NCBI GenBank assembly: GCA_014529385.2
Contig: CM043962.1
Location: 129,838,574-129,902,573 of the forward strand
Origin: Adiantum capillus-veneris
Lineage: Eukaryota; Streptophyta; Polypodiopsida; Polypodiales; Pteridaceae
Direction: 5' to 3'
DNA: 64,000 bases
In this document: piece after piece, positions 35,016 through 47,461 of the stretch
Numbering within the stretch: the first letter of the stretch is position 1
How the letters are laid out: each line of letters begins with the position of its first letter
Position numbers and translations under genes: made by a program
The notes under the pieces: model-generated
Database searches by the model: none
Seen by the model: only the letters and a program-made list of their open reading frames with translations
What the model was told of the DNA's origin: nothing

Positions 35016-36005
35016 TCACTTGCTCTCTCGCTCTCTACCTGGCTGCGTGATCACAGATACAACACCGTCTCTCGCGTGATCCACATGCAATGGGTAACCT
35101 GTACCACTCCTGGCACCTCTCGCAATCACTAGCGAACCCAAATGCATCACAAAATCTCGCTCTCGTAGCAAAATCTGACATCCACAATCTCTAAGCTGAC
35201 CAATCGAGATCAAACTCACTGTCAAATCTGGTACATAGCGCACATGTCGTAAGAAGTAAGATGCACCACTCGGTAATGACAGTCTCACATCTCCTGCACC
35301 TGCTATCGCATGCACCGATCCATCGGTCAAACGTACACTGCCAAGCATCCCGCTAGAATAGCTACAAAACCATTCACGATGCGGCGTGACATGAAACATA
35401 GCATCTGCGTCTAGCAACCACTGCGAAGGGAGTGCACTATCCACATGTATAGAATCTCGTGCATAGCTCGAGGTAAAAGTGACATCCCTGTCACTAGTAT
35501 ACTCCGACACTACATCTGCATCAACTGTCAAAGCAACTGAGTCCATGGCATCACTACATACATCTCTGAGACTTCCATGTCTCCTATGATGTCGCATACG
35601 ACAAAAATAGCGCCGTCTAACGTGTCCAGAATGACCACAATACCAATATGTCACCTGTCGGCGTGCTCGTGAATGTAAATGTCTCACATGAGTTCGTGAT
35701 GACTCAGATCTATCATACATATCATGTAATCTGCGCCAAAGTGCTCTCGAAGTAGTCTCATACATAACAAGAGCATATACAGATTTCGCAAGGTGCAAAG
35801 AGAGCGTAGATAGTGCCATCTCCTCTAGCTCCTGCCACTGATCGTCAGACATGTTTGAAGGTCTACCTGCATCACCACTCAATGGTCGATGCAACCCTCG
35901 CTGTGTCAATGCATCAAGCATACACTCTCTCCATGCCGCAGAGTCTGACCCATCAAACACGCGCATCTGTGAGAGGTCACAATCTGATCGATCACCTGTC
36001 TCTGC
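35016..36005 (-). CDS. gag-protease of the nested copia element
   Basis: Starting at about MAETGDRSDCDLSQMRVFDG (36005), although the open frame extends upstream to 36143. It shows the copia gag pattern FDGSDSAAWRECMLDAL, LHLAKSVYALVM and LWRRLHDMYDRSES. A degenerate zinc knuckle (YCGHSGHVRRRYFC) and a protease-like WLLDADAMFHVTPHREWF follow. In that protease motif the usual DSGAS reads DADAM, so the catalytic motif is damaged. Confidence 0.75.
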   Translation of the reverse strand, partial: AETGDRSDCDLSQMRVFDGSDSAAWRECMLDALTQRGLHRPLSGDAGRPSNMSDDQWQELEEMALSTLSLHLAKSVYALVMYETTSRALWRRLHDMYDRSESSRTHVRHLHSRARRQVTYWYCGHSGHVRRRYFCRMRHHRRHGSLRDVCSDAMDSVALTVDADVVSEYTSDRDVTFTSSYARDSIHVDSALPSQWLLDADAMFHVTPHREWFCSYSSGMLGSVRLTDGSVHAIAGAGDVRLSLPSGASYFLRHVRYVPDLTVSLISIGQLRDCGCQILLRERDFVMHLGSLVIARGARSGTGYPLHVDHARDGVVSVITQPGRERESK

Positions 36006-36143
36006 CATGAGCACAATGTAGCAAACTAGAAAGCAAAACCACCTCACCAACAACACCTGGAAACTGTCTACAAATATGGCCAGAAACACAATGTAAAACC
36101 TGTGAGACACACTCCAAAATAGAGCTCCCGCAATGTCAACCAA

Positions 36144-37427
36144 ATCAGCCCTAAACTGGCTCGAATCGCATCAACAAAAGTCTGCAAATATGGCTCAAAA
36201 CCTGATGCAAAATTGCACCAATAACCATGCAAAACCTTGCACAAAATCACAAGTCAATATGACTCAATCGCACATAAATATCTGACAAAATTTTGGCAGA
36301 GTCTCCTTTGTAACTGGAGCAAAATCTCAACAGTAAACCTCAAAGAGACAATAATATATGCCACAATGGCCAATCCGAGAATAAACTCGACCGGAATCAC
36401 CTCACAAAGTCATACATATGAGCATACCCGCTCTTGCCGGAGTACCACTCAACGGCACCTCAAATGACATACATGTGAGTGATGATTGCTGCTACACAAG
36501 TGACTCCAAACTCCAACCAAATGATGACTGAAAATCACCTGTCAAAGTGGGAGTAAACTCAACCACTAAACTGTCAAAGAGCAACCTACGGATACGTAGA
36601 AGCTATGGCGAGAACCTGGATAAAATTCAACAGAGTTTCTTCTATAAATTGAGCCAAATCTCAAATAATCTCAGGCATAAACAAATACACAAATCCATAT
36701 ATGGCATACATAAACCGCCAAGACCATGGCAACATAGCTCACTCTCGCATGAGTGGCTCTCTGCACAAATGCTTATCCAAAAACCTGTGTACACCTATGA
36801 ATTTGCTGGTTGCTGCAGAAAATACTCCGTGTGTGTGAGATATACCAAAAACAGTGTTTTTGGGACCCGAAAGTGCACAAATAAACCTGCTGCTATACCT
36901 GCTGTAATTCAAAGCATAATTTCAGCAAATAGACATCACCATCGCGTCCGGAGCATGCCAAAACCTGACCTAGACTTCTGGATCATGTAGATCTGACTCT
37001 GTATGACGGAGCTATGCAAAAAACTGCGTTTTAGAGCCCGAAAATGGCAAAAACGATCTGCACACAGTCTTGAACCTGCTCCTGCTCCACTCTGCATGAT
37101 GCAATGTCCTCTCAATGCAAGCTCCAACGCAAGAGATCTGCCACAACAGCATCCAAGCACTCGAATGTCAAGCTCTCCTCCGCCGAGCACTTCTCTAACG
37201 AGCTCCACTGAGCTCAAAAGCTCCTCTCACCAAGGAAGCCGCAACCGCCTCCTCGACCAAGCTTGACCACACCAAGCTCCTAAGCTCCAAAGACAATGCT
37301 CCTCAAGCTAAAATCGCTCTCCGTGAAACTCCGCGATCGAACCCCACCGTCGAGAGCGAGCGAGCTATCGCCTCGAAGCTCTCAAAGCCGTCGTGCTCTC
37401 CGCGGTCACCATAGCTCTGATACTAAT
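36144..37427 (-). other. Leader of the nested copia element
   Basis: From the primer site near 37427 to gag, no coding sequence is supported. Short open frames on both strands show no domain. It contains several (GAGCTC/AGCTCC)-rich stretches near 37100-37300. Confidence 0.5.
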
Positions 37428-37758
37428 TGAAGGGGATCGGGGAGCACCATAGACGGAGAGTGAGAGAGAGAGAGAGAGAGAAGGAGACACACGACAAAGA
37501 TATGGGTGGGGAGACTCTAAAGAGTGAGAAGCCCCCTATACACTTATGCTATGTATAAGGTATACAAGTCAGTGGGCGCCCAGACTCTGGGCACCCGGGC
37601 AAGGCACAGACGCCTATACCCCAACAACGGGCGCATCTACACACAGACTTTAGGCGACATCCACTAGTTCATCAGGTTGATATTGGTTCAGAAGTCAGTT
37701 TACAGGGGAAACACTGCCGAATTTTTCCCAGGAAAGTAAACTACTGTGAAGCGTAGCT

Positions 37759-38660
37759 ATGGCTGGATCACAGGACACTGTTCTTTACAATATCAAGAAG
37801 CTGGATGGAACCAATTTCCCATTGTGGAAGCAGCAGATTTGGCACGTGTTGGTACAAAAGAAGCAGATAAAACCTATAAAGCTCAAGGGGATAAAACCAG
37901 AAGATATGGATGAAGATGAATGGAGCGAAATGGATGAATTGGCACTTTCTACCATTATGCTGACTTTGGCAGAAAGCGTTTACTTCAATGTAGCAGACCA
38001 GATGTCGGCTTATCAAGCATGGTTAAAGCTGAGTGATCTTTATGAGAAGCAGAGTGCAGCTTCATAGGTATACTGGCTTAAGAAGCTTGTTGACTTGAAG
38101 ATGAAAGAAGGGACACCTATGTCCAATCATCTGAATGAATTCAACACAATCTATAGTCAGTAGTCAGCTCAAGGTGTCAAGTTTGATGAACCTGTTAGAG
38201 CTATGTTCCTGTTGATCACATTGCCGGAAAGTTGGGACACTTTTCGCACAGCTTTGAGTAATTCTGCACCTCCAGATGGTTTGAACATAGCAGGTGTAGA
38301 AGGAAGTCTGCTTACTGAAGAAACCAATAGAAAGACAATGGACAAAGGCAAAGGAACAACCTTAGTTGTCAGGGGAAGGACCAAAGAAAAGTACAAAGGT
38401 GGAAAGAGGAATCAGTCTCGTAGCAAGTCCCGCAGTGCTAAAGGCAAGAGTGACATAGAATGCTACCATTGTGGCAAGAAGGGTCACATGAAAAGAGACT
38501 GCAGAGAATGGAAAGCAGAAAAAGGCAAAGAGAAAGATGAAGACCATGGTGAGAAGAACAAGTCCTCAGTGAAGATTCAAGAAATAAATGTGACAAACAC
38601 TGTTGCAGAGGATGACAGTCTAGTGTCAGGAGACATCTACTTCTTGAAGAATACAATGGA
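37759..38660 (+). pseudogene. gag of the copia element, two in-frame TAGs
   Basis: Opens at the ATG at 37759 (MAGSQDTVLYNIKKLDGTNF) and stays in one frame into protease. The gag core shows LWKQQIW, LSTIMLTLAESVY and DLKMKEGTPMSNHLNEF, and the zinc knuckle CYHCGKKGHMKRDC lies at about 38461. TAG codons at 38065 and 38161 close the frame. No TAA or TGA occurs in it. Confidence 0.85.
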
Positions 38661-40160
38661 CTCAGCTCTTCTTACAGCATCTGATGCAAATGCACTGAGT
38701 GACTGGATTATAGACTCAGGGGCATCACTTCATGTGTCTCCAAACAAGGAGTGGTTTATCTCTTATGTGACCACTAAAGATCATGTTCGGCTAGGCAATG
38801 GGCAGACATGTGAGATCTTAGGTGTTGGAGATGTTCAATTGAAGTTTCAGAATGGCTCTTCTTTCACGCTGAAGAATGTGAGACATGTTCCCGCAATTAC
38901 AAAGAGCTTGATCAACACAGGTTTACTTGATGATGCTGGCTATGTCACCACTTTTGGACAGAACATGTGGAAGATATCCAAGGGTTCTATGACAGTAGAA
39001 CATGGAGTAAAGTCTGGAGGACTTTACATGATTTATGTATCAAATGTCTCTAAAAATGTAATCAATGTAACCGAGCAACCGAATGTTTCTTTATGGTATA
39101 GCCGGTTAGGACATATGTCCAAGAAGGGAATGGAAATCTTGTCTCGTTCTGGTTATTTTCCTGGCTTTTCATTTAATGATTTTGAATTCTGTGAACATTG
39201 TCTGTATGGTAAGCAAACACAGCAACCACATAAGCATAGAAGAAGTAGAAGAGATACACAGTTGGCACTTGTTCATAGTGATTTGTGTGGACCTATGCCT
39301 AACCTATCTCTAGGGGGAGCTTCTTACTTTATGACATTTATAGATGATTACACGAGGAAAGTATGGGTTTACTTTCTCAAGAGCACAAGGATGAAGCGTT
39401 TAGTGTTTTCAAAACGTTTGTGACACTTGTGGAGAATCATAGTGGCAAGAAGCTTAAATGCTTACGAACTGACAATGGTGGAGAGTATGTTTCAAAGGCC
39501 TTTCAGGACTTTTGTGAGTCAAAAGGTATAAAACGTGAACTTACTGCTCCTTACAATCCTCCTCAAAATGGTGTTGCTGAGAGGATGAATAGGACCATAC
39601 AAGAGAAGGTCAGAAGTATGTTGTCTAATGCACAACTGCCAAATGGGTTTTGGGCTGAAGCTCTATCAACAGCTGTTCATCTTGTAAATAGATCTCCTAG
39701 CAAGGTTTTGCAGAAGGATTCAGTGCTAGAGATGGTATGGTCAGGCAAAATTCCCTCATACAAGCATCTCAGAGTCTTTGGCTGTGAGGCATATATTCAC
39801 GTTCCAAAGGAATTTAGGAACAAACTTGAGCCAAAGAGTAGAAAGTGCATCTTTCTAGGCTATGGCAATTCTGGTGAGATGGGGTACAGACTTTGGGATC
39901 CCGAATCCAGAAAGGTTTTCCGCAGCAATGATGTTCACTTTAATGAATACAAATATCATTCTAAACCAGAGAGGGTTGAGGAGATTAGAAGATTTGTCTT
40001 CCAAGAAGATGGACCTGCATGTGCAAGACAAAATGTCAGGCCTCAAGAGGAGCAAGGACAGGATAGAGTGGAACCACAGGTTGTGGCTGAGCATGAGCCA
40101 CCTATTGTGCATAGATCTGGACATGTCACACGACTTCCTGATAGGTTTGTTCCATCTATG
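38661..40160 (+). pseudogene. Protease and integrase of the copia element
   Basis: The protease motif is WIIDSGASLHVSP (about 38704). The integrase shows the zinc-binding LGHMSKKGMEIL...CEHCLYGK, then FIDDYTRKVWVYFLKS (first Asp), RTDNGGEYVSK (second Asp) and QNGVAERMNRTIQ (Glu), so the DDE triad is present. One frameshift near 39400 separates the first Asp from the rest. The downstream part runs through the typical VFGCEAYIHVPK and KCIFLGYG segments to PDRFVPSMNYV. Confidence 0.9.
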
Positions 40161-40164
40161 AACT

Positions 40165-41034
40165 ATGTCCGCTCGTACTCCGCTCGTACTCCTTCAACTG
40201 ATGTATGCAATGATTGCTACTCGCCCAAACATTGCATTTGCAGTGGGAGTAGTAAGTCGATACATGTCAAACCCAGGCAAGAAACATTGGGAGGCAGTGA
40301 AAGGAATATTGAGATACCTGAAACTTAGCAAACAAGATTGTCCTGTGTCTGAGGAAGAACAGGCTAAAATGGATAAGATTCCATATGCGTCTGCAGTGGG
40401 TAGTTTGATGTATGCAATGATTGCTACTCGCCCAGACATTGCATTTGCAGTGGGAGTAGTAAGTCGATACATGTCAAACCCAGGCAAGAAACATTGGGAG
40501 GCAGTGAAAGGAATATTGAGATACCTGAAAGCTACAAAGAGTATGCGTATATGCTATGGGAGTCACGAGCTAAGTGTAAAGGGTTTTACAGACTCAGATT
40601 ATGCAGGTGACTTAGACAACCGAAGGTCTACGTCAAGGTATGTATTTACATTGGCTGGTGGAGCAGTATCATGGCGTTCTAGATTACAAGATTGTGTTAC
40701 TCAGTCTACTATAGAGGCTGAATATGTTGCAGCATCAGAGGCATGCAAAGAATCAATTTGGCTTAATCGACTAGTAACAGATTTGGGAATCAAAGAAGAG
40801 ATGCCTGTGTTATATTGTGATAGTCAAAGTGCTATACAATTGGCTTGCAATCCAGTTTATCACTCAAAGACAAAGCATGTGGATGTGAAGTATCATTTCA
40901 TCAGGGAAATGCTCGAGGATAAGCAACTTCAGCTTGTCAAAGTTCACACCACAGAAAATCCTGCTGATCTACTTACAAAAGGACTTCCCTCAGAGAGGTT
41001 TGCGCATTTTCGCAAGCAGTTAGGTGTAGGGTAG
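40165..41034 (+). CDS. Reverse-transcriptase tail and RNase H of the copia element
   Basis: It starts abruptly after a scrap of LTR end and goes straight into the last part of reverse transcriptase (LMYAMIATRPNIAFAVG, SNPGKKHWEAVKGILRYLK). That segment of about 126 bp appears twice (about 40199-40325 and 40408-40534), the two copies separated by the sequence that normally precedes it. RNase H follows: FTDSDYAGDLDNRRSTS, TQSTIEAEYVAASEA, YCDSQSAIQLACNPVYH, with stop TAG at 41032. The catalytic YVDD region is absent. Confidence 0.9.
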   Translation: MSARTPLVLLQLMYAMIATRPNIAFAVGVVSRYMSNPGKKHWEAVKGILRYLKLSKQDCPVSEEEQAKMDKIPYASAVGSLMYAMIATRPDIAFAVGVVSRYMSNPGKKHWEAVKGILRYLKATKSMRICYGSHELSVKGFTDSDYAGDLDNRRSTSRYVFTLAGGAVSWRSRLQDCVTQSTIEAEYVAASEACKESIWLNRLVTDLGIKEEMPVLYCDSQSAIQLACNPVYHSKTKHVDVKYHFIREMLEDKQLQLVKVHTTENPADLLTKGLPSERFAHFRKQLGVG

Positions 41035-41123
41035 TACATCACTTCTCTACATCTCTTGTATATTAGCTTGTATAGTAGCTTCTCTCACACTTAAAGTACC
41101 ACATTGGACTTTAAGTGGGAGGT

Positions 41124-41315
41124 TGTTGGGGTATAAAGCCCAATGTGGTCGCCCAGGTAAGTGGGTGGGCCGCCAGGTATGTACACATATTCTTTTGTAA
41201 AAACCTAATAAGAACTCACTATGCTCTACACATCACAGTAGAGCGAGTTCACCATATCGTCGTGCTCTTCTTCTCGCACTCTCTCTCGCGTCGCAATTCC
41301 GCTGGTACTCCTTCA
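41124..41315 (+). repeat. 3' LTR of the copia element, with polypurine tract
   Basis: Preceded by TTAAGTGGGAGGT (polypurine tract, about 41111-41123). Ends ACTCCTTCA and is followed by the target duplicate tgttt. Confidence 0.95.
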
Positions 41316-41320
41316 TGTTT

Positions 41321-41946
41321 GACATATTCTTCAACAAATTGAAGGATGCCTATATGAGAATAGCTCTTCTCGGAATGAGGCCTTCAAACAACAACTCGAA
41401 GCTTGCAACCAGATCCTTGCAAATACTCTTTCACCCAAGCATATTGAGATGCCAACAAGAGGAAGCATTCAACAAATACAGGCACATGTCACCCAAACTT
41501 GCCTTGGTCATGGTGTGTGCCAAGAGCTCATTCAGGGGACACAAGGCCTCCAACCTCAACCCACCAAGCCGACAAGAATGACTGGCATCTTGAGGAGAAA
41601 GCACCAACATGGCCGTCATAGAGTAAGGTTCGACAATGCTCCTCACATATGGTGTCTACATTGCTACACTAAAACTTACATGGTGGATCCACAAATCAAT
41701 TACACTTTCTCTGCATGCCATGCTTTGTTGCCCCTAACATCAAGGCATGCCCCCATAGGAAGCGAGCAACATTTACTCAGAAAAATGATAAAGATATGTG
41801 ATATACCAACCCACATTATGGCAAGGATTGTGGCTTGCAGCCATGGTGATTTGAAGAACGGTGAAAGACACTTTGATTTGGCTCAAGAGCAAGTGGGTGT
41901 TCTTTTTAATGTCATGCCTTCTCAATGGAGGCTTGTGATTGTGTAA
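41321..41946 (+). CDS. Possible C-terminal coding part of the MULE transposase gene
   Basis: With the copia insertion left out, the sequence after the SWIM exon runs into this open region, best read in the frame of 41449-41946. It contains a Gln-rich start, then CLHCYTKTYMVDPQ and a His/Cys-bearing tail to a TAA. No family is recognised. Its position fits either a late transposase exon or a separate small gene. Confidence 0.4.
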
Positions 41947-42149
41947 TTCTAGTCACTTACATGCTTGAGACAATCATGATGCTCTAAATTTGTATCTTTT
42001 GGGCCTTTACATGTCGAGTGTTCACTTGATAATCACATATAGGATCACTTTTTCAACACTCAAGGTTCACTCACAAATTACTTGAGGATCACAACACTGT
42101 GTATCAATGATAGCAAGGTCCCTTCTCGGGTTTCATTCCTTGTAATCTC

Positions 42150-43330
42150 TTTAATTTCACTTTTGGTTCTTTTTGAGTTCACTTGGAATTGCATTTGGAT
42201 TACTAGCAGTTCACACATTTGATTACTTGGCACCACATCACTGTGAATTCTTGGCAACTTGGGTGCCCTCTCTGCTTTTATTTTTAGAAATCACTACGAG
42301 TTCAAAATTAGTTCTCTTGCATATACCATCTACATCACTTTTGAATCTCTTGGCTATCACCTGAAGTTCACTTGTGGATCACATTGATGTGAATCATTGA
42401 TCACTTTGATTTGCTCTTGGGCCTCATTGCTAGGGGTCATAAGGAGTTCACTTTGGGATCTCTTACATGTTCCTTGCTAATAACTAGTAGTTCACTTGGG
42501 GATTATATATTTGTGAATCATTGATCACTAGGGTTTGCTCTTGGTACCCAATTCTTGGGATCACATGGGGTTCACAAAAAGATCACTTATGGATCGCTTG
42601 CATTTTACTTGATAATCACTAGTAGATCACATGGGGATCACATGAATGTCAATCACTCAGTACTTGGGGTTTGCTCTTGGGCCTCAATTCTTGGGATCAC
42701 TCAGGGTTCACAGGAAGACCACTTTTTGACCTCTGGAATATTACTTTTAAATCACTAGTATATCACATAGGGATCACATAACTTTGAATCATTGATCTCT
42801 TGGGTGTGCCCTTAGGTCTAATTTCTTGGGATCACATGGGGTTCACATGTAGCTCACCCATGGATCTCTTCAATATTACTTGGCAATAACCAGTAGTTCA
42901 CTGTGAATCATTGATCACTTGGGCTTGTTATTGGGCCTCAATTCTTGGGATCACATTGGGTTCACAAAAAGATCACTCTTGAACTCTTGTATATTACTTG
43001 AGAATCACATGTAGTTCACATGACTATGAATCATTGAGTATTTTGGTTTGCTATTGGGCCTCAATTCTTGGGATCACATGGGGTTCACAAGAAAACCACT
43101 TATGGATCTTTTGAATATTACTTGCAAATCACTAGTAGATCACATGGGGATCACATAACTTTGAATCATTGATCAAGTTGGTTTTCCCTTAGGCCTCATT
43201 TCTTGGGATCACATGGGGTTCACAAGCGGTTCACTCTTGATTCTTTTGAACATTACTTTGAAATAATAGTATTTCACATGGGGATCTGTAACTGTGAATC
43301 ATTGTTCACTTGGGTTTGATCTTCCTCTAA
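42150..43330 (+). repeat. Tandem array, about 130-bp unit, inside the MULE
   Basis: The core TCTTGGGATCACATGGGG plus TTCACA recurs at 42553, 42689, 42824, 42943, 43066 and 43201, with weaker copies upstream (for example near 42427). Each unit also has TGAATCATTGATCACTTGGG and TTGGGCCTCA. Spacing is 119-136 bp. It lies between transposase and Ulp1-like gene and encodes nothing. Confidence 0.9.
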
Positions 43331-43838
43331 GTGATCATGGGGTCTTCTAACATTGCAGTTATAGATTATTATACGATAGCTCATTGGTGTACCCATGTGT
43401 GATTGGGTGATTATTGGTAAGCACTTAGAGCGATCAACAAATGAGGTCTAAAGAGGTTTGCGTTATTAATGATGCTTGCATTACAAATTCATTTTGCTCT
43501 ATGTGGATCCATTTTTTCAACATTGTTAGGACAGTTCCATGCTTAATAACATTTTCTTTATGTATTGACATTTGCTTTACTACACTTTCACAATGGTAAG
43601 CACAAACTCCATTATTCCAAGACACATGTTAAGACACATCACACCACACAAGTACACCATCGACATGGAATCACACTATGTTTAAAAAATCGGATCACAA
43701 TGAGAAAGAAGGATTAAAGATAGCACTCCAATAAATTTCCATCCAAGTAATGTTTACATCATAAAACATGATGTGATACAAGAATACCAATGTTCAAATG
43801 TGGCACAAGAAAAAAACTCATGAAAGGCTAATAATGGC
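43331..43838. other. No gene seen (between repeat array and Ulp1-like gene)
   Basis: AT-rich DNA downstream of the Ulp1-like gene's stop. It may hold that gene's 3' untranslated region. No coding frame is supported. Confidence 0.4.
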
Positions 43839-46195
43839 TCAAAGGTAGAGAGCATCCTTGGTCCATGCTGCAAGCTCATGGTTCAACTTCTCCACATATA
43901 CATGCCTGAACCATGTCTTTGTCAACTGAAACAAATCAATAAGAAATTAAACAAGCATTAAAATGAGAGCATTTTAAAAATTGTGTATATTAATAGTGTG
44001 CTTTGAAACATACCCAACTCTTGGACCTTTTTCCATAGGCCCCTTCAATGAGACGTCGCATATAAACCATAGCATAGAAGCCACAATCGACCGGATTCGG
44101 TTGAAGTGGTACCTATCAACAAAGAATAAAACTTTCAACATAGCACATGCGTGCGATATTTTGCAAGTGACAATGTGGTGAATTCACCTTTGGGGTCTCT
44201 AGTGCATCCAAGTTCCTTCTAGGGCTCTCCATGAATGCTCTCAAAGAGGCATTGGAGCAATGTGGTGCCAAAATTTCCAAAGCCCTATAATGTAAAGTAT
44301 TAAAATGAGTTTTGAAACACAATGGAAAGCAAAAAATTGTTATCAAAATCCACTTACTTGTACACTTTGGAAAGATATTGCTTAGGCATGGTTATCCCCA
44401 TTGAATTGAGATAGATGATGCCATGATTCTCCCACGGTAGTCGTACCAATTGTTTGAGAGATTTGTTGAATAGGGCAAACAACACCCAATCATCCCTAGA
44501 GAAAGAAAAAGGATACAAGAAAGACATACTAATGAGAATGTATAGTCTTTTACTCATGCCCACTAGAAATGCCACCTATGTACCTGTCAACAATGGGCAA
44601 AAACACAAATGAATAATTCGTAGCATCCAATTCCCCAAAAAAGTTTTGAATCTTTGTAGGGTCCCTTTCTTGCTCGGCCTTGAGAAATTCAAACCATAAG
44701 CTATCTAGAACCACACCCTGCTAAGACATGTTTGTGACAAAGAATTCTCCATTCACCTGCTTGGAAGCCCAGGCGTGAAATTAGCCCATCCATTTGAAAA
44801 CATGAATATGGAGATAACAAGATGCACACTCATAGGAAAAAAAGGTTCATAGTGTTTGTGGTGGCCTTCTCGGATGTTATCGCATCAAGGAGATTAATTT
44901 CCACCTCCACGAGTATGTTTGATCGTGCAAACAAGAATTATATGCACATGCCTTTCTCAAGCCTTTTTTGTTTTTGAAGATTTTAGTGTAATGAAGGTTA
45001 AAACCATAAAATGCAATGAAAGCTAATGCCGTTAGACTCACCTGTCACTTAAGAGCTTTGGGTCATTACTTAAGCCCAAACCATCCTCCATGACAATGGA
45101 TACATTGGAGATGACCAAGGTTAGTGGCACACTTGAGGGGGTACGTGGAGAGTCTCTAACAATGAGTTGGGAGGACCCCCCAACACTCCAACGCCGCATC
45201 TAAAATTTACACATTGAGAAAACAAAGGGGATACAAAAGACAATGTTCAATCAGAGAAAATAAGAAAAATTATACCTTTGTCGTATTTGACTTGGATGGC
45301 GGAAGATTCAAAGACGCCCTACGCAAATCCATTGTGCACACCAAAGGATTGTCATCTAAGAATCTCGTTGGGATGTTTTCCTTTACGAGTGCTAATAATG
45401 GGCCATGCTCATCTGTGTAGTGCGAAATTTTGTTCCATTGAAACAAGATTATACTTCAACTATGAATCCTTAACAAATAGTAACATTCTTGGAAGAAAGA
45501 GTAGAGATACCAAAAATACTCACAGGTGTGCCAAGCAATGCATCTTCTTGAGACTTGTCATTTGGCATCTTACCAATGCCAATTGGTGGACGTTTCTATA
45601 AAATTGCGACATCAATCAACAATGGAATAATGAAAATGTACATTTCAATGGAGGTTAACAATTGTAGTATAAACTTACATGCAAGTCGTACCCCTCTGCA
45701 ATCCTTTTATGAATGCGGATCATTCGTGAATCTTTATCTTCTACATAGTCCTTCATAGCAACTGTCACCTTTTCTTTGATATAGCTATCTCTTGAGCGGG
45801 CACCAGAAGCTTTTATTCTTCACTTAAATCTTCCCAATCTATTTTAGCCCTCCTCTTTTCTCTAGCTTTTTGAGCCTTAAAATTCTTATCAAATTTTTGC
45901 TCCACATTCGAGAATCTCGCACGACATTTTTTTTCATACGATCTCAATGCCACTCCAATCTTGGAAACTCCAAGGTGGCGGCCTGGATTTCGCTTGGGAA
46001 TGGCCACCCTAAGGCGATGCACATCCCACATACCGTTGATAAGGTCCACACGGTTGATGTGATGAACATTGCGCTCACGGCACTCGGTGCTTGCAAGACA
46101 TCTTCTAGTTGTCCTACCATCCTCAAAGACAACATCTTCAGAGTATGTGTTGTTTTCGTCGGGCAATGCATTGTTTTTGTCGGCCCTTGAATCAC
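43839..46195 (-). CDS. Ulp1-like cysteine protease gene of the MULE (about nine exons)
   Basis: A C48-like (SUMO-protease fold) gene read from 46195 down to the TGA at 43839. Exons with GT-AG ends are 45681-46195, 45525-45595, 45276-45414, 45042-45199, 44584 to about 44722, 44358-44495, 44188-44284, 44014-44112 and 43839-43925. The first has one frame slip near 45813. The N-terminal region is basic (RRAKIDWEDL). The protease core shows DDWVLFALFN, IIYLNSMG and DCGFYAMVYMRRLIEG. The last holds the nucleophile Cys in the canonical D/Q-CGFY setting. The usual His-Trp reads Asp-Trp and the usual Tyr-Leu-Asp-Ser reads YLNS, so two triad residues appear changed. In plants such genes are carried by Kaonashi MULEs; their role in transposition is unknown. 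Confidence 0.8.
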
Positions 46196-46269
46196 TATAT
46201 AGTGAGTGTTCTATATTGCAATCCACGAGCGGTGTAAGCTTCAATGTGATACCTGCCACTTTTGCACGT

Positions 46270-46596
<327 letters not shown>

Positions 46597-46780
46597 ATAG
46601 CAATGCCCATTTCCGCAATGCAAGAACGCACAAAAATAACGGCATCCCTTGGGGATTGCTGCAAATATGAAGCCAAACACGCTTCTCTTTCAATCTTGCT
46701 CGGCTATCTACTCAACGTGAAACTCCTGATGCATGTGTAGTGGGTACATCCTCAAAAGAAAGTGGACTCATTTTCTGAGA

Positions 46781-47443
<663 letters not shown>

Positions 47444-47461
47444 CTAGGAAAGCATTTTTGA

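Larger units (their letters stand above)
33905..37626 (-). mobile_element. Nested minus-strand copia element, internally deleted (3.7 kb)
   Basis: The LTR-like ends at 33905-34099 and 37428-37626 start TGTTGGGGTATAGG (read on the minus strand) and end CCCCTTCA. The perfect duplication acggg flanks it (33900-33904 and 37627-37631). The minus-strand primer site AGTATCAGAGCT lies just inside 37428, and a purine tract complementary to CCTCCCAC just inside 34099. The interior codes for gag-protease fused to a tail of reverse transcriptase, so integrase and most of the reverse transcriptase are gone. Confidence 0.95.
33353..41315 (+). mobile_element. Ty1/copia element lacking the reverse-transcriptase core
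   Basis: The LTRs (33353-33533 and 41124-41315) start TGTTGGGGTATAAAGCC and end CTTCA. The perfect 5-bp duplication tgttt flanks the element (33348-33352 and 41316-41320). It contains gag, protease, integrase and RNase H, but the reverse-transcriptase catalytic region is missing. A second, minus-strand copia element is nested in its leader. It is inserted in the MULE, just downstream of the transposase's SWIM domain. Confidence 0.95.
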
